A stretch of 64,000 nt of DNA from Persephonella marina EX-H1 (GCF_000021565.1 NC_012440.1:310001-374000), one strand, 5' to 3'; shown: positions 55,001-63,085, numbered from the stretch's first letter. Made by a program: numbers and translations. Notes: generated by a model not told the origin, from the letters alone.

Positions 55001-55496
55001 CCTCCTGTTTTTTCTTTGTTTTTGCAAATTTTGTGCTGTAAGCCAGAAGTTTTTCAGGATCCATACCAAATGATACAAGCCTGTCATAAGCCTGATTAAC
55101 GAGAACCTGCGTTGGGAATATAAGGTATGTTTTTTTACCTTCCTTTTCTGAAAGATATTTTGAAAGAACAAGACCAAATGTTGTTTTCCCTATCCCTGTG
55201 GGTGCTAAAAGTGCGTATGATATATTCAGAAAAAACCTTTTGGTCCATGTTTCCTGTATTGACCAAAGATCGTTATTTATTATCCCTTTAAAATAACTTT
55301 TAAAATCATTTACCTTATCCCATAGCTCACATATTGAAACAAACCTGCCGTAACCTAATATACCGCATATATCTTCCCTTGGTATCTCCTCAGGCAGACA
55401 GCTTTCACATAGAAGACCTTTTTCTAATCTTTCAGCTGTTATCTCCCCTCCGCAGTTTGGACAGATATCCTTATAAACAATAGGAATTGCAGACAA
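52002..55496 (-). CDS. rgy: Reverse gyrase
   Basis: Introduces positive supercoils; hallmark of high-temperature life. The 1164 residues are a helicase-topoisomerase fusion: Cys4 zinc finger (Cys12, 15, 30, 33), Walker A APTGIGKT (98-105), motif II VDDVD (203-207), SSATSNPR, QASGRTSR motif VI (525-532), TOPRIM VIVESPNKARTIANFFG (Glu615) with DPDTEGEK (711-718), and catalytic Tyr899 in GLITYHRTDSIRVSD. The second zinc finger usually found inside the TOPRIM part is absent: residues 672-700 have no cysteines. The start is TTG at 55496 with GGAGGG upstream. Full length and apparently intact. Confidence 0.96.
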   Translation of the reverse strand: MSAIPIVYKDICPNCGGEITAERLEKGLLCESCLPEEIPREDICGILGYGRFVSICELWDKVNDFKSYFKGIINNDLWSIQETWTKRFFLNISYALLAPTGIGKTTFGLVLSKYLSEKEGKKTYLIFPTQVLVNQAYDRLVSFGMDPEKLLAYSTKFAKTKKKQEELKEKIKNNQFDILITTTMFLYKNIDIIPKGEFSLVFVDDVDSVLKSAKNIDKILMLLGFSEEDIQDTLKFITFKQKIFRQGQPEEKDLEIFNRWQEKINRISQKRKGVLIVSSATSNPRSKRVNLFRELLGFEVGRPSLTLRNIEDLYEKPDDVWETSVERIKKLGSGGLVFLSSSETRETLERYVKFLNEKGINAISYEDLMDSLEKFRSGEIPVVVGFASYRNPIARGLDLPDVIRYALFVGVPKLQFNIRFEEEFIHLYYFMLTLTPFLIKKKLIDPQEVRQLYEYINFLKVYAFIPEEKLDREKAERLREIQVYVKSIVEKPEVFDQIKDSPEITLKKTDEGFILITADVTGYIQASGRTSRLYAGGLTKGLAYLLVDDDKAFYSLQKKVRWFSEDIQFKPADQVDLEKILKEIDQDRENVRKVLSGEIIVEERQSFKTTVVIVESPNKARTIANFFGKPLRRKLKGIDAYEIAIGDKFLTIIASKGHIFDLNKEEEYFGVRKNSHFIPVFEPIDEGRKHIIEGIRELDLEVQEVFIATDPDTEGEKISYDLYLLSKPYNFNVKRAEFHEVTKKAFLEAVENYRDIDKNLVKAQLLRRISDRWIGFTISQYVQEKLHRHYLSAGRVQTPVLEWIIERTDQAKQKIAVVRVFIDNIPVEFSFEDRNRAKWFYQNIQFVIVSVKEKKEEKLFVRPFSTDTMLTASARELGFSPQETMSLAQDLFEAGLITYHRTDSIRVSDAGVFVAKEYIQENFGSEYIKIRTYSTYEGAHECIRPTRAVDADELRSMVYTMNLQGITRKHIRLYDLIFRQFIASQMREAVVEKVVYSVRAFDEEVETDLITDIIQHGYDLILPIRTDKLPEGKVDIKKKSYHLKPKVSYYTFGEIIKEMKEKGIGRPSTYAITVQKLLDRHYIIERRGYLFPTKLGRQVMELIKRREDIYRFVNESFTKELESLMDRIEQGKADYEKELEKLFKELEEKKLFFKVEIGKYSYEE

Positions 55497-55569
55497 TATG
55501 ATCCCTCCTTTACCTTGATCTCTTAATATTAAGATATACTCAGGCTTTCAGATTTTCACTTTCTGAGGT
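55497..55569 (-). promoter_or_regulatory. Reverse gyrase upstream region with a 14-bp palindrome
   Basis: TCTTAATATTAAGA (55521-55534) is a perfect palindrome 25 bp before the TTG start, in the position of a -10 region or operator. Reverse gyrase expression may thus be regulated; no -35 is evident. The epimerase stop is at 55570, so read-through from that gene is also possible. Confidence 0.45.
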
Positions 55570-56574
55570 CTATATATTCTGTTTTCCCTCTTCAAGTTTT
55601 ATATCTTTAAGCCATTCTCTGTTCTCAATATACCACTGGACAGTTCTTTTTAACCCTTCATCAATACTTATCTCAGGACGCCATCCAAGTATTTTTTCAG
55701 CTTTCTCAATATCAGCCCATGTCTCCTTCATATCAGCTTTATGAAAAGGTCTGTACTCTATTACAGCCTTCTTTCCAAGTAGATCTTCTATCTTCTGGAT
55801 GATACTTTTTAAAGAGATTGGGTTTTTACCCCCACCGAGATTTATGATCTCATACCCGAGATTTTTCATTGCCAGAACTGTCCCCTTGGCTATATCATCA
55901 ACATATGTAAAATCCCTTGCCTGTGATCCGTCCCCGAAAAGCTTTATAGGTTTTCCCTCGTCTATCCATTTTATAAACCTGAATATACTCATATCAGGTC
56001 TTCCTGCGGGACCGTAAACTGTGAAGTATCTTACAACTGTTATATCGAGACCGTAAAGATAATGGTAAGTGTAGGCCATAACTTCGGCAGCCTTTTTTGA
56101 AGCAGCGTAAGGTGATATAGGTGTATTTACAGGTAGGTCTTCCTTGAAAGGCATAGGCTGTCCGGCGTAAAGAGATGATGTTGAAGCTAAAACCATCTTT
56201 TTTATACCGTGATCTTTCATCATCTCAAGTAGATTTAATGTTCCCTGTGCGTTTGTCTGGAGGTAAACATGTGGATTCTCCATTGAGTATCTAACACCTG
56301 CCCTTGCTGCGAGGTTCAAAACAGCATCAAACTGGAAGCTATCAAAAAGAACCCTCAAAGCTCCTAAATTTTCTATATCAATATGGAAAAACCTGAAGTT
56401 TTCATACCTTTCAAGATCTTTCTTTCTCCACTCTTTAAGGCGGACATCATAGTAGCTGTTCATATTGTCAATCCCAACAACATTAAAACCGCCTTCAAGG
56501 AGTAGTTTTGATGTTTTCCATCCAATAAATCCCGCTGCTCCTGTTACAAGAACTGTCTGACCTTTTGCTTGCAT
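55570..56574 (-). CDS. NAD-dependent sugar-nucleotide epimerase (UDP-glucuronate 4-epimerase-like)
   Basis: Extended SDR enzyme of 334 residues. NAD-binding TGAAGFIG (11-18), GIDNMNSYYDVRLKEWR, typical of UDP-glucuronate epimerases, NLAARAGVRYSMENP, the catalytic STSSLY (131-136) and YAASK (Tyr156, Lys160), VRYFTVYGPAGRPDM, and RDFTYVDDIAKG. It likely makes UDP-galacturonate or a related sugar for surface polysaccharide. It is divergent from a glycosyltransferase gene, which fits. Exact substrate is inferred. Confidence 0.87.
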   Translation of the reverse strand: MQAKGQTVLVTGAAGFIGWKTSKLLLEGGFNVVGIDNMNSYYDVRLKEWRKKDLERYENFRFFHIDIENLGALRVLFDSFQFDAVLNLAARAGVRYSMENPHVYLQTNAQGTLNLLEMMKDHGIKKMVLASTSSLYAGQPMPFKEDLPVNTPISPYAASKKAAEVMAYTYHYLYGLDITVVRYFTVYGPAGRPDMSIFRFIKWIDEGKPIKLFGDGSQARDFTYVDDIAKGTVLAMKNLGYEIINLGGGKNPISLKSIIQKIEDLLGKKAVIEYRPFHKADMKETWADIEKAEKILGWRPEISIDEGLKRTVQWYIENREWLKDIKLEEGKQNI

Positions 56575-56630
56575 CTGTTAGCTCCTGATATAATTTGAAA
56601 CAAACAAATTATAGCACCGGGAGAAGATAT

Positions 56631-57740
56631 TTGAAAAAGGATATAAGGATACTTGAGATAATAGACAGCCACGGCTGGTGTGGAACAAAGGAGCAGACAT
56701 ATCTCATAACAAGGGAGCTGTCAGGATATTTCCATGTTGATCTTGCACTTGCTTTTGATCATAAAGAGATGATAGAGAGGCTTGATAAAAAAGTCCCTCT
56801 GAAATTTTACGAGATAGACAACGGGAGCAAAAGAAGGTTTAATATAAAAAACTACAGAAGGCTTTACAGAATAATAACCGAAGGAAATTACGATGTTGTA
56901 ATTCCAAACTCCTCGTGGTCTTTTAACTACCTCAGGATCATTTACCCTTTTCTGAAGAAAAAACCAAAAGTTATAGCAATGAGAAGATCGGGATATATCC
57001 CTTCATTTGTCTCGAAGTATCTCAAGTACTCAATAGCTGACAGAATTGTTGTTGTTTCAAAGGATGTTGCAAAGCAGCTTGCTGAAAATGGTTTCTTCCC
57101 CGAAAAACTTGTGACTATAGAAAGCGGAATAGACCTTTCAAGGTTTAAACCTTATGATGAGTTCAGAGATGCTGTAAGGGAAGAACTTGGGATATCTGAT
57201 AGGGAAAAAGTTTTCATAAATGTTGCAAACTGGCAGCCGTGGAGAAAAGGCCAGGACATACTTTTAAAAGCTTTCAAGGATCTTAACTGTGAAAACTGCA
57301 GGCTGATACTTGTAGGAAACGATACAGATGGTGAGGAAGCAAAGAGTATGATAGATCAGCTTGGACTTAAAGATAAGGTTATTACACTTGGTTTCAGACC
57401 TGATGTTGACAGGCTTCTTCAGGGAGCTGACTTTTTTGTTCTATCATCAAACTCTGAAGGGATAGCAGGTGCTCTCCTTCAGGCTATGGCTTCTGGAAAG
57501 GTGGTCTTATCTACACTTGCTGGAGGTATAGCTGAATATCTAAAGGATGGGTACAACGGTTTTTCTGTTCCTGTTGGCGACACAAAAGGTCTTGAGGAAA
57601 AGATGAGACAGATGCTCAGCCTATCGGATGATCAGTACAGAGCCATATCAAAAAATGCTGTTGAGACAGCAAAAAGATACTCTATAGAAGAGACAACGAA
57701 AAAATGGGTTAAACTGATAGAAGAAGTTGTGAACAGCTGA
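56631..57740 (+). CDS. GT4-like glycosyltransferase
   Basis: Retaining glycosyltransferase of GT-B fold, 369 residues, probably acting on lipopolysaccharide or a glycan. The N-terminal half begins ILEIIDSHGWCGTKEQTYLITREL. The C-terminal half has NVANWQPWRKGQDILLKAF, LILVGND, VITLGFRPDVDRLLQGADFFVLSSNSEGIAGALLQAMASGKVVL with the EGxxxxLLxAMA nucleotide-sugar motif. TTG 56631 with GGGAG upstream is the start; 12 more codons to 56595 lack a site. The donor and acceptor are unknown. Divergent from the epimerase. Confidence 0.88.
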   Translation: MKKDIRILEIIDSHGWCGTKEQTYLITRELSGYFHVDLALAFDHKEMIERLDKKVPLKFYEIDNGSKRRFNIKNYRRLYRIITEGNYDVVIPNSSWSFNYLRIIYPFLKKKPKVIAMRRSGYIPSFVSKYLKYSIADRIVVVSKDVAKQLAENGFFPEKLVTIESGIDLSRFKPYDEFRDAVREELGISDREKVFINVANWQPWRKGQDILLKAFKDLNCENCRLILVGNDTDGEEAKSMIDQLGLKDKVITLGFRPDVDRLLQGADFFVLSSNSEGIAGALLQAMASGKVVLSTLAGGIAEYLKDGYNGFSVPVGDTKGLEEKMRQMLSLSDDQYRAISKNAVETAKRYSIEETTKKWVKLIEEVVNS

Positions 57741-57782
57741 TACTTTTTCTGATATTATTGATTAAAAAATAGAGGTAGAGGA

Positions 57783-58745
57783 TTGGAAGGTAAAGCTGTT
57801 CCACTTAAAGACCCACTTTCTTATGAACTTTTTGGTATAAAGTTTAAAAACCCTGTATGGACTGCTTCAGGCTGTTTTTCCTACGGTCTTGAGGTTGCCC
57901 AGAACCTTTACGATATATCAGAGCTTGGTGCTGTTGTTGTAAAGGGCCTTTCCTACAGGCCAAGGGAAGGAAATCCACCTCAGAGAATAGTTGAGACACC
58001 ATGTGGTATGCTTAACTCAATAGGTCTCCAGAATCCCGGGGTTGAGTACTTCATCAAAAATATACTTCCTCAGTTAAGGGAGTACGACACGGTTATAGTT
58101 GCAAATGTTTTTGGTGAGGACGAGGATGAGTATCTGAAAGTAGCAGAAGTTTTAAATAAAGCTGATGGGGTTGATCTACTTGAGCTTAACGTCTCATGTC
58201 CAAACGTGAAAAAAGGTGGAATAGCCTTTGGTTCTGATCCAGAAACACTTTTCAATCTCGTTTATAGACTGAAGCAGGTAATGGAAAAGCCTCTTCTTGT
58301 TAAGCTGAGTCCAAATATCACAGATATTTTAGACACAGCGACAGCCTCAGTTGAGGCAGGTGCTGACGGCCTTGTTCTTATAAACACACTTCTCGGTATG
58401 GCTATAGATATTGATAAAGAAGAGCCTATTATCGGTATGAGGACAGGTGGTCTTTCAGGGCCTGCTATACTTCCTGTTGCTGTCAGAATGATATACCAGG
58501 TCTATGAAAAGTACGGCTCATCTGTTCCTATTATTGGGGTAGGTGGAATAACTACAGCTCAGGATGCTCTCCAGCATATACTTGCAGGAGCTGTTTCTGT
58601 TCAGATAGGAACAGCAAACTTTTATGATCCTTACTCACCATTAAAGGTTATAAAGGGCTTAAAGGAACATCTTGACAAAAAAGGTTATGACCATTTCCTC
58701 CAGCTTGTTGGTAAAGCCCATAAAATAAAGATAAAGGAGGTATGA
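57783..58745 (+). CDS. pyrD: Dihydroorotate dehydrogenase, class 1B type
   Basis: Oxidises dihydroorotate to orotate in pyrimidine synthesis. The 320 residues show [66 protein letters not shown] with catalytic Cys139 (Cys marks class 1; Ser would mark class 2), [23 protein letters not shown] and [21 protein letters not shown]. Class 1B enzymes use a PyrK electron-transfer subunit, not seen here. TTG start at 57783 with GAGG upstream. Its stop is directly followed by the peptidase start. Confidence 0.92.
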   Translation: MEGKAVPLKDPLSYELFGIKFKNPVWTASGCFSYGLEVAQNLYDISELGAVVVKGLSYRPREGNPPQRIVETPCGMLNSIGLQNPGVEYFIKNILPQLREYDTVIVANVFGEDEDEYLKVAEVLNKADGVDLLELNVSCPNVKKGGIAFGSDPETLFNLVYRLKQVMEKPLLVKLSPNITDILDTATASVEAGADGLVLINTLLGMAIDIDKEEPIIGMRTGGLSGPAILPVAVRMIYQVYEKYGSSVPIIGVGGITTAQDALQHILAGAVSVQIGTANFYDPYSPLKVIKGLKEHLDKKGYDHFLQLVGKAHKIKIKEV

Positions 58746-60731
58746 ATGTTTCCTGAGTTTACAGTATCGGACGAAAATATAGATCAGCAGAAAGAGGCTG
58801 TTTTAAAACAGATAGAGGAAAATAAAAAAGAGATAGAGAAGTTATTGGAGATTAAGGATAAAACCTATAAAAACTTTGTGAGACCATACCAGTTACTTCA
58901 GGAGAAGTTAGGCTGGCTTTTCAGCCCTATATCACATCTGAATTACGTAAAGAACTCAGAAAAGACACAGGAAGCTTATACATCTGTACTTCCCGCTCTT
59001 ACAGAGTACCATACATCTATTTCTCAGGATGAGAGGCTTTACAGAGCTTTTAAACAGATATATGAGAATGAGAAGGACACACTCAATCAGGAACAGAAAA
59101 AGGTTCTTCAGGATCTTATAAGGGATTTTGAGCTTTCAGGTGTGGGTCTTCCTGAAGATGAGAGGAAAAAGATAAAAGATATAAATATTAAGCTATCACA
59201 GCTCCAGAACAGCTTTGCCCAGAATATACTCAACGCAACCGACAGTTACGAGATGATAATTGAAGATCCTGATGATGTAAAGGAGCTCCCAGAGATAGAA
59301 AAGGATAACGCAAAAATAGAAAGAGATGGCAGAGAGGTCTACAGATTTACACTTCACCAGCCAAGTTATATAGCCTATATGACCTATGGATCAAACAGGG
59401 AGAAAAGGGAGCAGCTCTACAGAGCCTATGTTACTAGAGCACCTGAAAATGAGAAGATACTTGAGGAGATACTGAGCCTTAGGTATGAAAAGGCAAGAAT
59501 TTTAGGTTTTAAAAACTATGCTGAGCTTTCACTGGCAACAAAGATGGCAAAATCACCACAGCAGGTTATAGATTTTCTCAGAGAGCTTGCAAGAAAGAGC
59601 AGACCCCAAGCAGAAAGAGAGTATGAGGAACTTAATGAGTTTGTAAAAGATCTTGGTCTTAAAGACGATGTTCAGGCTTACGATTTTGCATACTACAGCG
59701 AAAAACTGAAGAAAGAAAAGTTTAACGTTGATGATGAAGAGTACAAGCCTTACTTTGAGAAAAACAGTGTGGTTGAAGGACTTTTTAAATTCCTGAACAG
59801 ATTTTTAAAGCTTGATTTTGAAAAGGTAGATGTTCCTGTTTGGGATGAGACAGTTGATGTTTACCATATTTACAGAAAAGGATCGTTAATAGGAAGGCTC
59901 TATCTTGATCTTGAGGCGAGAGAAGGAAAGAGAGATGGTGCATGGATGGATGAGTGGGTATCCCACCATGAAGACGAAAAAGGTAATATAATCCCACCTG
60001 TTGCATTTATTGTTGCCAACTTCTCACCATCTACAGACAAAAATCCATCACTTCTCAGACCTTACGATGTTGAGACCTTATTCCATGAGATGGGACACGC
60101 TCTACACCATCTTTTGAGTGAAGTAAAGGAACCATTTGTAAGCGGGATAGCAGGTGTTGAGTGGGACGCTGTTGAGTTTCCTTCACAGTTCTTTGAGAAG
60201 TTTGCCTATGACAGGGAAGTTTTAAAGCTTTTTGCAAAACATTACAGAACCGGAGAGCCCATGCCTGAAGAGATGATGGACAGGCTGAAAAATGCTAAAA
60301 ACTTCCAGTCTGCACTTGCTATGGTAAGACAGCTTGAGTTTGCACTTTTTGATATGCTTATACATCTTGACAGGTATACAGCAGAGGATGTTCAGAAGAT
60401 ACTGGATCAGGTCAGGGAAGAGGTTTCTGTTATTAAACCTCCTTCTTACAATAAGTTCCAGTGGTCTTTCAGCCATATATTTGCCGGTGGGTATGCTGCA
60501 GGATACTACAGCTACAAATGGGCTGAGGTTCTTTCAGCTGACGCTTACTTTATGTTCATAGATAACGGTATATACAACGATGAGCTATCAGAGAGTTTTT
60601 ATACAGAAATACTCTCAAAAGGTGGAAGCAGACCTGCAGATCAGCTTTTTAGAAATTTTGCAGGAAGAGAGCCTGATATAGATGCATTACTAAGACTTAG
60701 TGGAATAAAAAACGGACAGGAGGTTTCGTAA
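58746..60731 (+). CDS. prlC: M3-family zinc oligopeptidase (oligopeptidase A-like)
   Basis: Cytosolic zinc peptidase of 661 residues that cleaves short peptides, including signal-peptide fragments. The zinc motif is TLFHEMGHALHHLL (His447, Glu448, His451), with the third ligand in EFPSQFFEKF (Glu about 475), and the family segment YSYKWAEVLSADAY near the end. It is fully coupled: the ATG follows the pyrD stop, and its stop is followed directly by the next ATG. SppA in the same window makes substrates of this kind. Confidence 0.93.
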   Translation: MFPEFTVSDENIDQQKEAVLKQIEENKKEIEKLLEIKDKTYKNFVRPYQLLQEKLGWLFSPISHLNYVKNSEKTQEAYTSVLPALTEYHTSISQDERLYRAFKQIYENEKDTLNQEQKKVLQDLIRDFELSGVGLPEDERKKIKDINIKLSQLQNSFAQNILNATDSYEMIIEDPDDVKELPEIEKDNAKIERDGREVYRFTLHQPSYIAYMTYGSNREKREQLYRAYVTRAPENEKILEEILSLRYEKARILGFKNYAELSLATKMAKSPQQVIDFLRELARKSRPQAEREYEELNEFVKDLGLKDDVQAYDFAYYSEKLKKEKFNVDDEEYKPYFEKNSVVEGLFKFLNRFLKLDFEKVDVPVWDETVDVYHIYRKGSLIGRLYLDLEAREGKRDGAWMDEWVSHHEDEKGNIIPPVAFIVANFSPSTDKNPSLLRPYDVETLFHEMGHALHHLLSEVKEPFVSGIAGVEWDAVEFPSQFFEKFAYDREVLKLFAKHYRTGEPMPEEMMDRLKNAKNFQSALAMVRQLEFALFDMLIHLDRYTAEDVQKILDQVREEVSVIKPPSYNKFQWSFSHIFAGGYAAGYYSYKWAEVLSADAYFMFIDNGIYNDELSESFYTEILSKGGSRPADQLFRNFAGREPDIDALLRLSGIKNGQEVS

Positions 60732-61058
60732 ATGATAGTAATTATGACAAAGTTCTTCGTTAATCCAAAACACAGGGAGGATTTCAAGAAAAGAGCTATA
60801 GAAGGCTTTGGAGAAAAAGGGATAAAGGGACAGAAAGGCTTTATAAAGATGAATGTTCTTGAACCTAAAAATTTTGAGGGTATGCCTCCTAATGATGTTT
60901 TTATTATAGAAACATACTGGGAAAGTGAGGAGGATTTTATAAGATTTACAGAAAGCGAAGCATTCAAAAAGGCACATGAGGAACCACCACCAAAAGAGTG
61001 GTTTACAACATTTCCTGTTGTTGAAGTTTACGAGGTTATAAAAGAGGTTAAGGAGTAA
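60732..61058 (+). CDS. Antibiotic-biosynthesis-monooxygenase (ABM) fold protein
   Basis: 108 residues with the small dimeric alpha-beta barrel pattern: VIMTKFFVNPKHREDFKKRAI, KGQKGFIKMNVLEP, FIIETYWESEEDFIRFTESEAFKKAH. ABM proteins include heme-degrading HmoA/IsdG, quinol monooxygenases and many unknowns. The WESEEDFxxFTxSEAFKxAH part matches the HmoA-like branch best, but the exact activity is open. AGGAGG precedes the ATG and it directly follows the oligopeptidase gene, with which it must be co-transcribed. Confidence 0.78.
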   Translation: MIVIMTKFFVNPKHREDFKKRAIEGFGEKGIKGQKGFIKMNVLEPKNFEGMPPNDVFIIETYWESEEDFIRFTESEAFKKAHEEPPPKEWFTTFPVVEVYEVIKEVKE

Positions 61059-61115
61059 GTAGATTAATTTAAAACAGGACATTAAATTTAATAAATAAAA
61101 ACTGTGGTGCCTGTT

Positions 61116-62288
61116 ATGAATTTTATTGAGGCGACTTATATTCTCAGATCAAAAAAGGATAAAGGTCCAGATTATATAAACAGATTTCTGGAGAGTATAT
61201 CAATCTTCAACGGAAAAAATTTAACGGATAAAAAATATCTTCCTCAATTAGTGGAGACAGACATTTTTTATGATGAGAGTAGAAAAATATATGAGTATAT
61301 ATTCAAGATAGGATTTCCGATTGTACTTTTTGAACACAACATCTCTTCCATAATCAGTATTCTTAGAAAGGTTACTGCACATTCAGGTGAGGATGAGATC
61401 GTTATAGTAAACATAGATATTCCATCATGCTATACAGATCATTTCTCCGGTCCAAAGTATGGAACTGACAGGATCAAAAGGATTTTAGAGATTGAACATG
61501 AACCTGTTATTGCAGGACATATTTTTCCTTTCGTAGGTGTTGGTCCTGAAGTATATGTAGATCTATTTGAAAAGTTAGCTGTAAACGGTGTTGATATTGT
61601 TATAGAGGATACATCCTTTATAGATGACAGACTTATTCCATTTGATAAAAGGGTTGAGCTTTGCCTGAAAAAAGCTGAACAGATAGAGAAAGATACAGGG
61701 AGAAAGATAATCTATATTCCTGTTCTAACAGGAAGTGTTGGAGAGGTATTTGAAAAAGCAAGATTTGCTGAAAGTATTGGTATACACGGCTTTCATATAG
61801 ATATAGATCCGTATGGTATGGAATTTTTAAGATCACTTTCAGATGGAACTGAAGGAATACTTGCGGTTTCAGGTAGCGTTTTCAGCAATAGATATCTTGA
61901 AGGACAGGTTTTTGTGAAGCTTTTAAGACTGTCAGGTGCTGATATTCTTAATATACCATCACCGTTTAACGAAAATAGATACACACTGAGCAGGGTGTAT
62001 GAGCTTATAAGAGAGGCTACAGATAGATGGGAAAATATAAAACCAGTGTTTCCCATGCTTTCAGGTTATACAAAACCCTCAGATATCCCGGATATATACA
62101 GGGAGTTTGGAAATCAGGTGATAATCAATATAGAGGAAAGTTATTACAATCATCCAGAGGGACTTCAAGCTGGAGTAAGGGCATTTAGGGAGGCTTTAGA
62201 TTGCGTAATTAAAGGTATATCACTTGATGAGTGCAGAAAAAAGAGTAGAGATCTTGATCTGGCTCTGTCAAAATGGGGGAGTCATTGA
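61116..62288 (+). CDS. RuBisCO-like protein (MtnW-related) with altered active site
   Basis: 390 residues with the large-subunit pattern: N-terminus FIEATYILRS as in MtnW (ATYLL), SGPKYGTDRIKRIL (111-124), a TIM-barrel region (130-340), HPEGLQAGVRAFREALD (346-362) and the ending DLALSKWG shared with MtnW. Catalytic positions differ strongly: the KPK/FKG loop is HIFPFVGVG (135-143); the carbamylated Lys of VDxIKDDE is Ile163 in VDIVIEDT (159-166), and the metal Glu is Thr166; the GGG phosphate loop is EES (340-342). So it cannot use the normal carbamate-Mg chemistry. It overlaps mtnX by 16 nt. ATG 61116 is chosen because it gives the MtnW-like N-terminus; GTG 61104 is an alternative. Confidence 0.8.
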   Translation: MNFIEATYILRSKKDKGPDYINRFLESISIFNGKNLTDKKYLPQLVETDIFYDESRKIYEYIFKIGFPIVLFEHNISSIISILRKVTAHSGEDEIVIVNIDIPSCYTDHFSGPKYGTDRIKRILEIEHEPVIAGHIFPFVGVGPEVYVDLFEKLAVNGVDIVIEDTSFIDDRLIPFDKRVELCLKKAEQIEKDTGRKIIYIPVLTGSVGEVFEKARFAESIGIHGFHIDIDPYGMEFLRSLSDGTEGILAVSGSVFSNRYLEGQVFVKLLRLSGADILNIPSPFNENRYTLSRVYELIREATDRWENIKPVFPMLSGYTKPSDIPDIYREFGNQVIINIEESYYNHPEGLQAGVRAFREALDCVIKGISLDECRKKSRDLDLALSKWGSH

Positions 62289-62935
62289 AAGATCCCGCTG
62301 TATTTTCTGATTTTGATGGAACAATCACGCAGAGAGATGTGATCATCTCTATTATGGAACAGTTTGCCCCTGAAGAATGGAAAAAGATCCACTCAGACCT
62401 TATGACAGGTGTGATAGATGTTGATCTAGGAATAAAAAAGATGTTCAATCTTATACCATCTGAGAAAAAGGACGAGATAGTCCAGTGGTGCAAAGAAAAT
62501 GTAAAGTTAAGAGATGGTTTTGAGGATTTTCTTTTATTTCTGAAGAAAAGGAATATACCTTTCATTATCCTCAGTGGTGGTGTTGATTTTTACATATATC
62601 CTATTATGGAACCTTATATGGATCTGATCACGAAGATATACTCCAACAGGGGTATCTTCTCAGGTAATTATATAGATGTTGATTTCATATATAAATGTAA
62701 CTCACTCTGCAAAAGACACTGCGGCATATGTAAGCCCTATATACTAAAGAATTATAAAGATAAAAACAGCCTGATTTATATAGGAGACGGTATAACGGAC
62801 TTGGATGGAGCCCTTTATAGTGATATAATTTTTGCAACTGGCTATCTTGTCGATTATTTACAGAAATTGCATATTAAATATAATGAATATTATAATTTTT
62901 ACGATATAAAGATAAAGCTGCAGAGATTGCTATAA
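62273..62935 (+). CDS. mtnX: 2-hydroxy-3-keto-5-methylthiopentenyl-1-phosphate phosphatase MtnX-like
   Basis: HAD phosphatase of the methionine salvage pathway in Bacillus-type organisms, where it follows the RuBisCO-like MtnW. The 220 residues show FSDFDGTITQRDVII (Asp13 nucleophile, Asp15), MEQFAPEEWKKI, FIILSGGVDFYIYP, CNSLCKRHCGICKP (an MtnX-specific Cys cluster) and IYIGDGITDLDGALYSD, aligning with MtnX throughout. ATG 62273 lies within the upstream gene; TTG 62285, with GGGGGAG before it, is an equally good start. Overlap with the RuBisCO-like gene ties the two functions. No other salvage gene is in the window. Confidence 0.87.
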   Translation: MGESLKDPAVFSDFDGTITQRDVIISIMEQFAPEEWKKIHSDLMTGVIDVDLGIKKMFNLIPSEKKDEIVQWCKENVKLRDGFEDFLLFLKKRNIPFIILSGGVDFYIYPIMEPYMDLITKIYSNRGIFSGNYIDVDFIYKCNSLCKRHCGICKPYILKNYKDKNSLIYIGDGITDLDGALYSDIIFATGYLVDYLQKLHIKYNEYYNFYDIKIKLQRLL

Positions 62936-63085
62936 CACAAAGGCAGGAATATGGAGAGGGGAAATCATGTTAATTTTCTGTGAAAATCCCGAAAAATTAA
63001 AATCTTGCCTTTGGAGTAATCTGTTTATAGAATGATGATTTAAATCATAAATTTTTGACTTAAATCAATTTTAGGAGGTAACCTT
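62936..63085 (+). promoter_or_regulatory. Upstream region of the cytochrome gene with two linked palindromes
   Basis: ATGATTTAAATCAT (63035-63048) and TTGACTTAAATCAA (63055-63068) share TGAyTTAAATCA and have centres exactly 20 bp apart. The second fits the FNR/CRP-family pattern TTGAY-N4-RTCAA. A weak -35/-10 pair, TTGCCT (63005-63010) and TATAGA (63026-63031) with a 15-bp spacer, lies upstream, so bound protein would cover the start of transcription. AGGAGG (63073-63078) then precedes the ATG. AAAGGCA (62938-62944) and TGCCTTT (63006-63012) could also pair. Confidence 0.6.
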
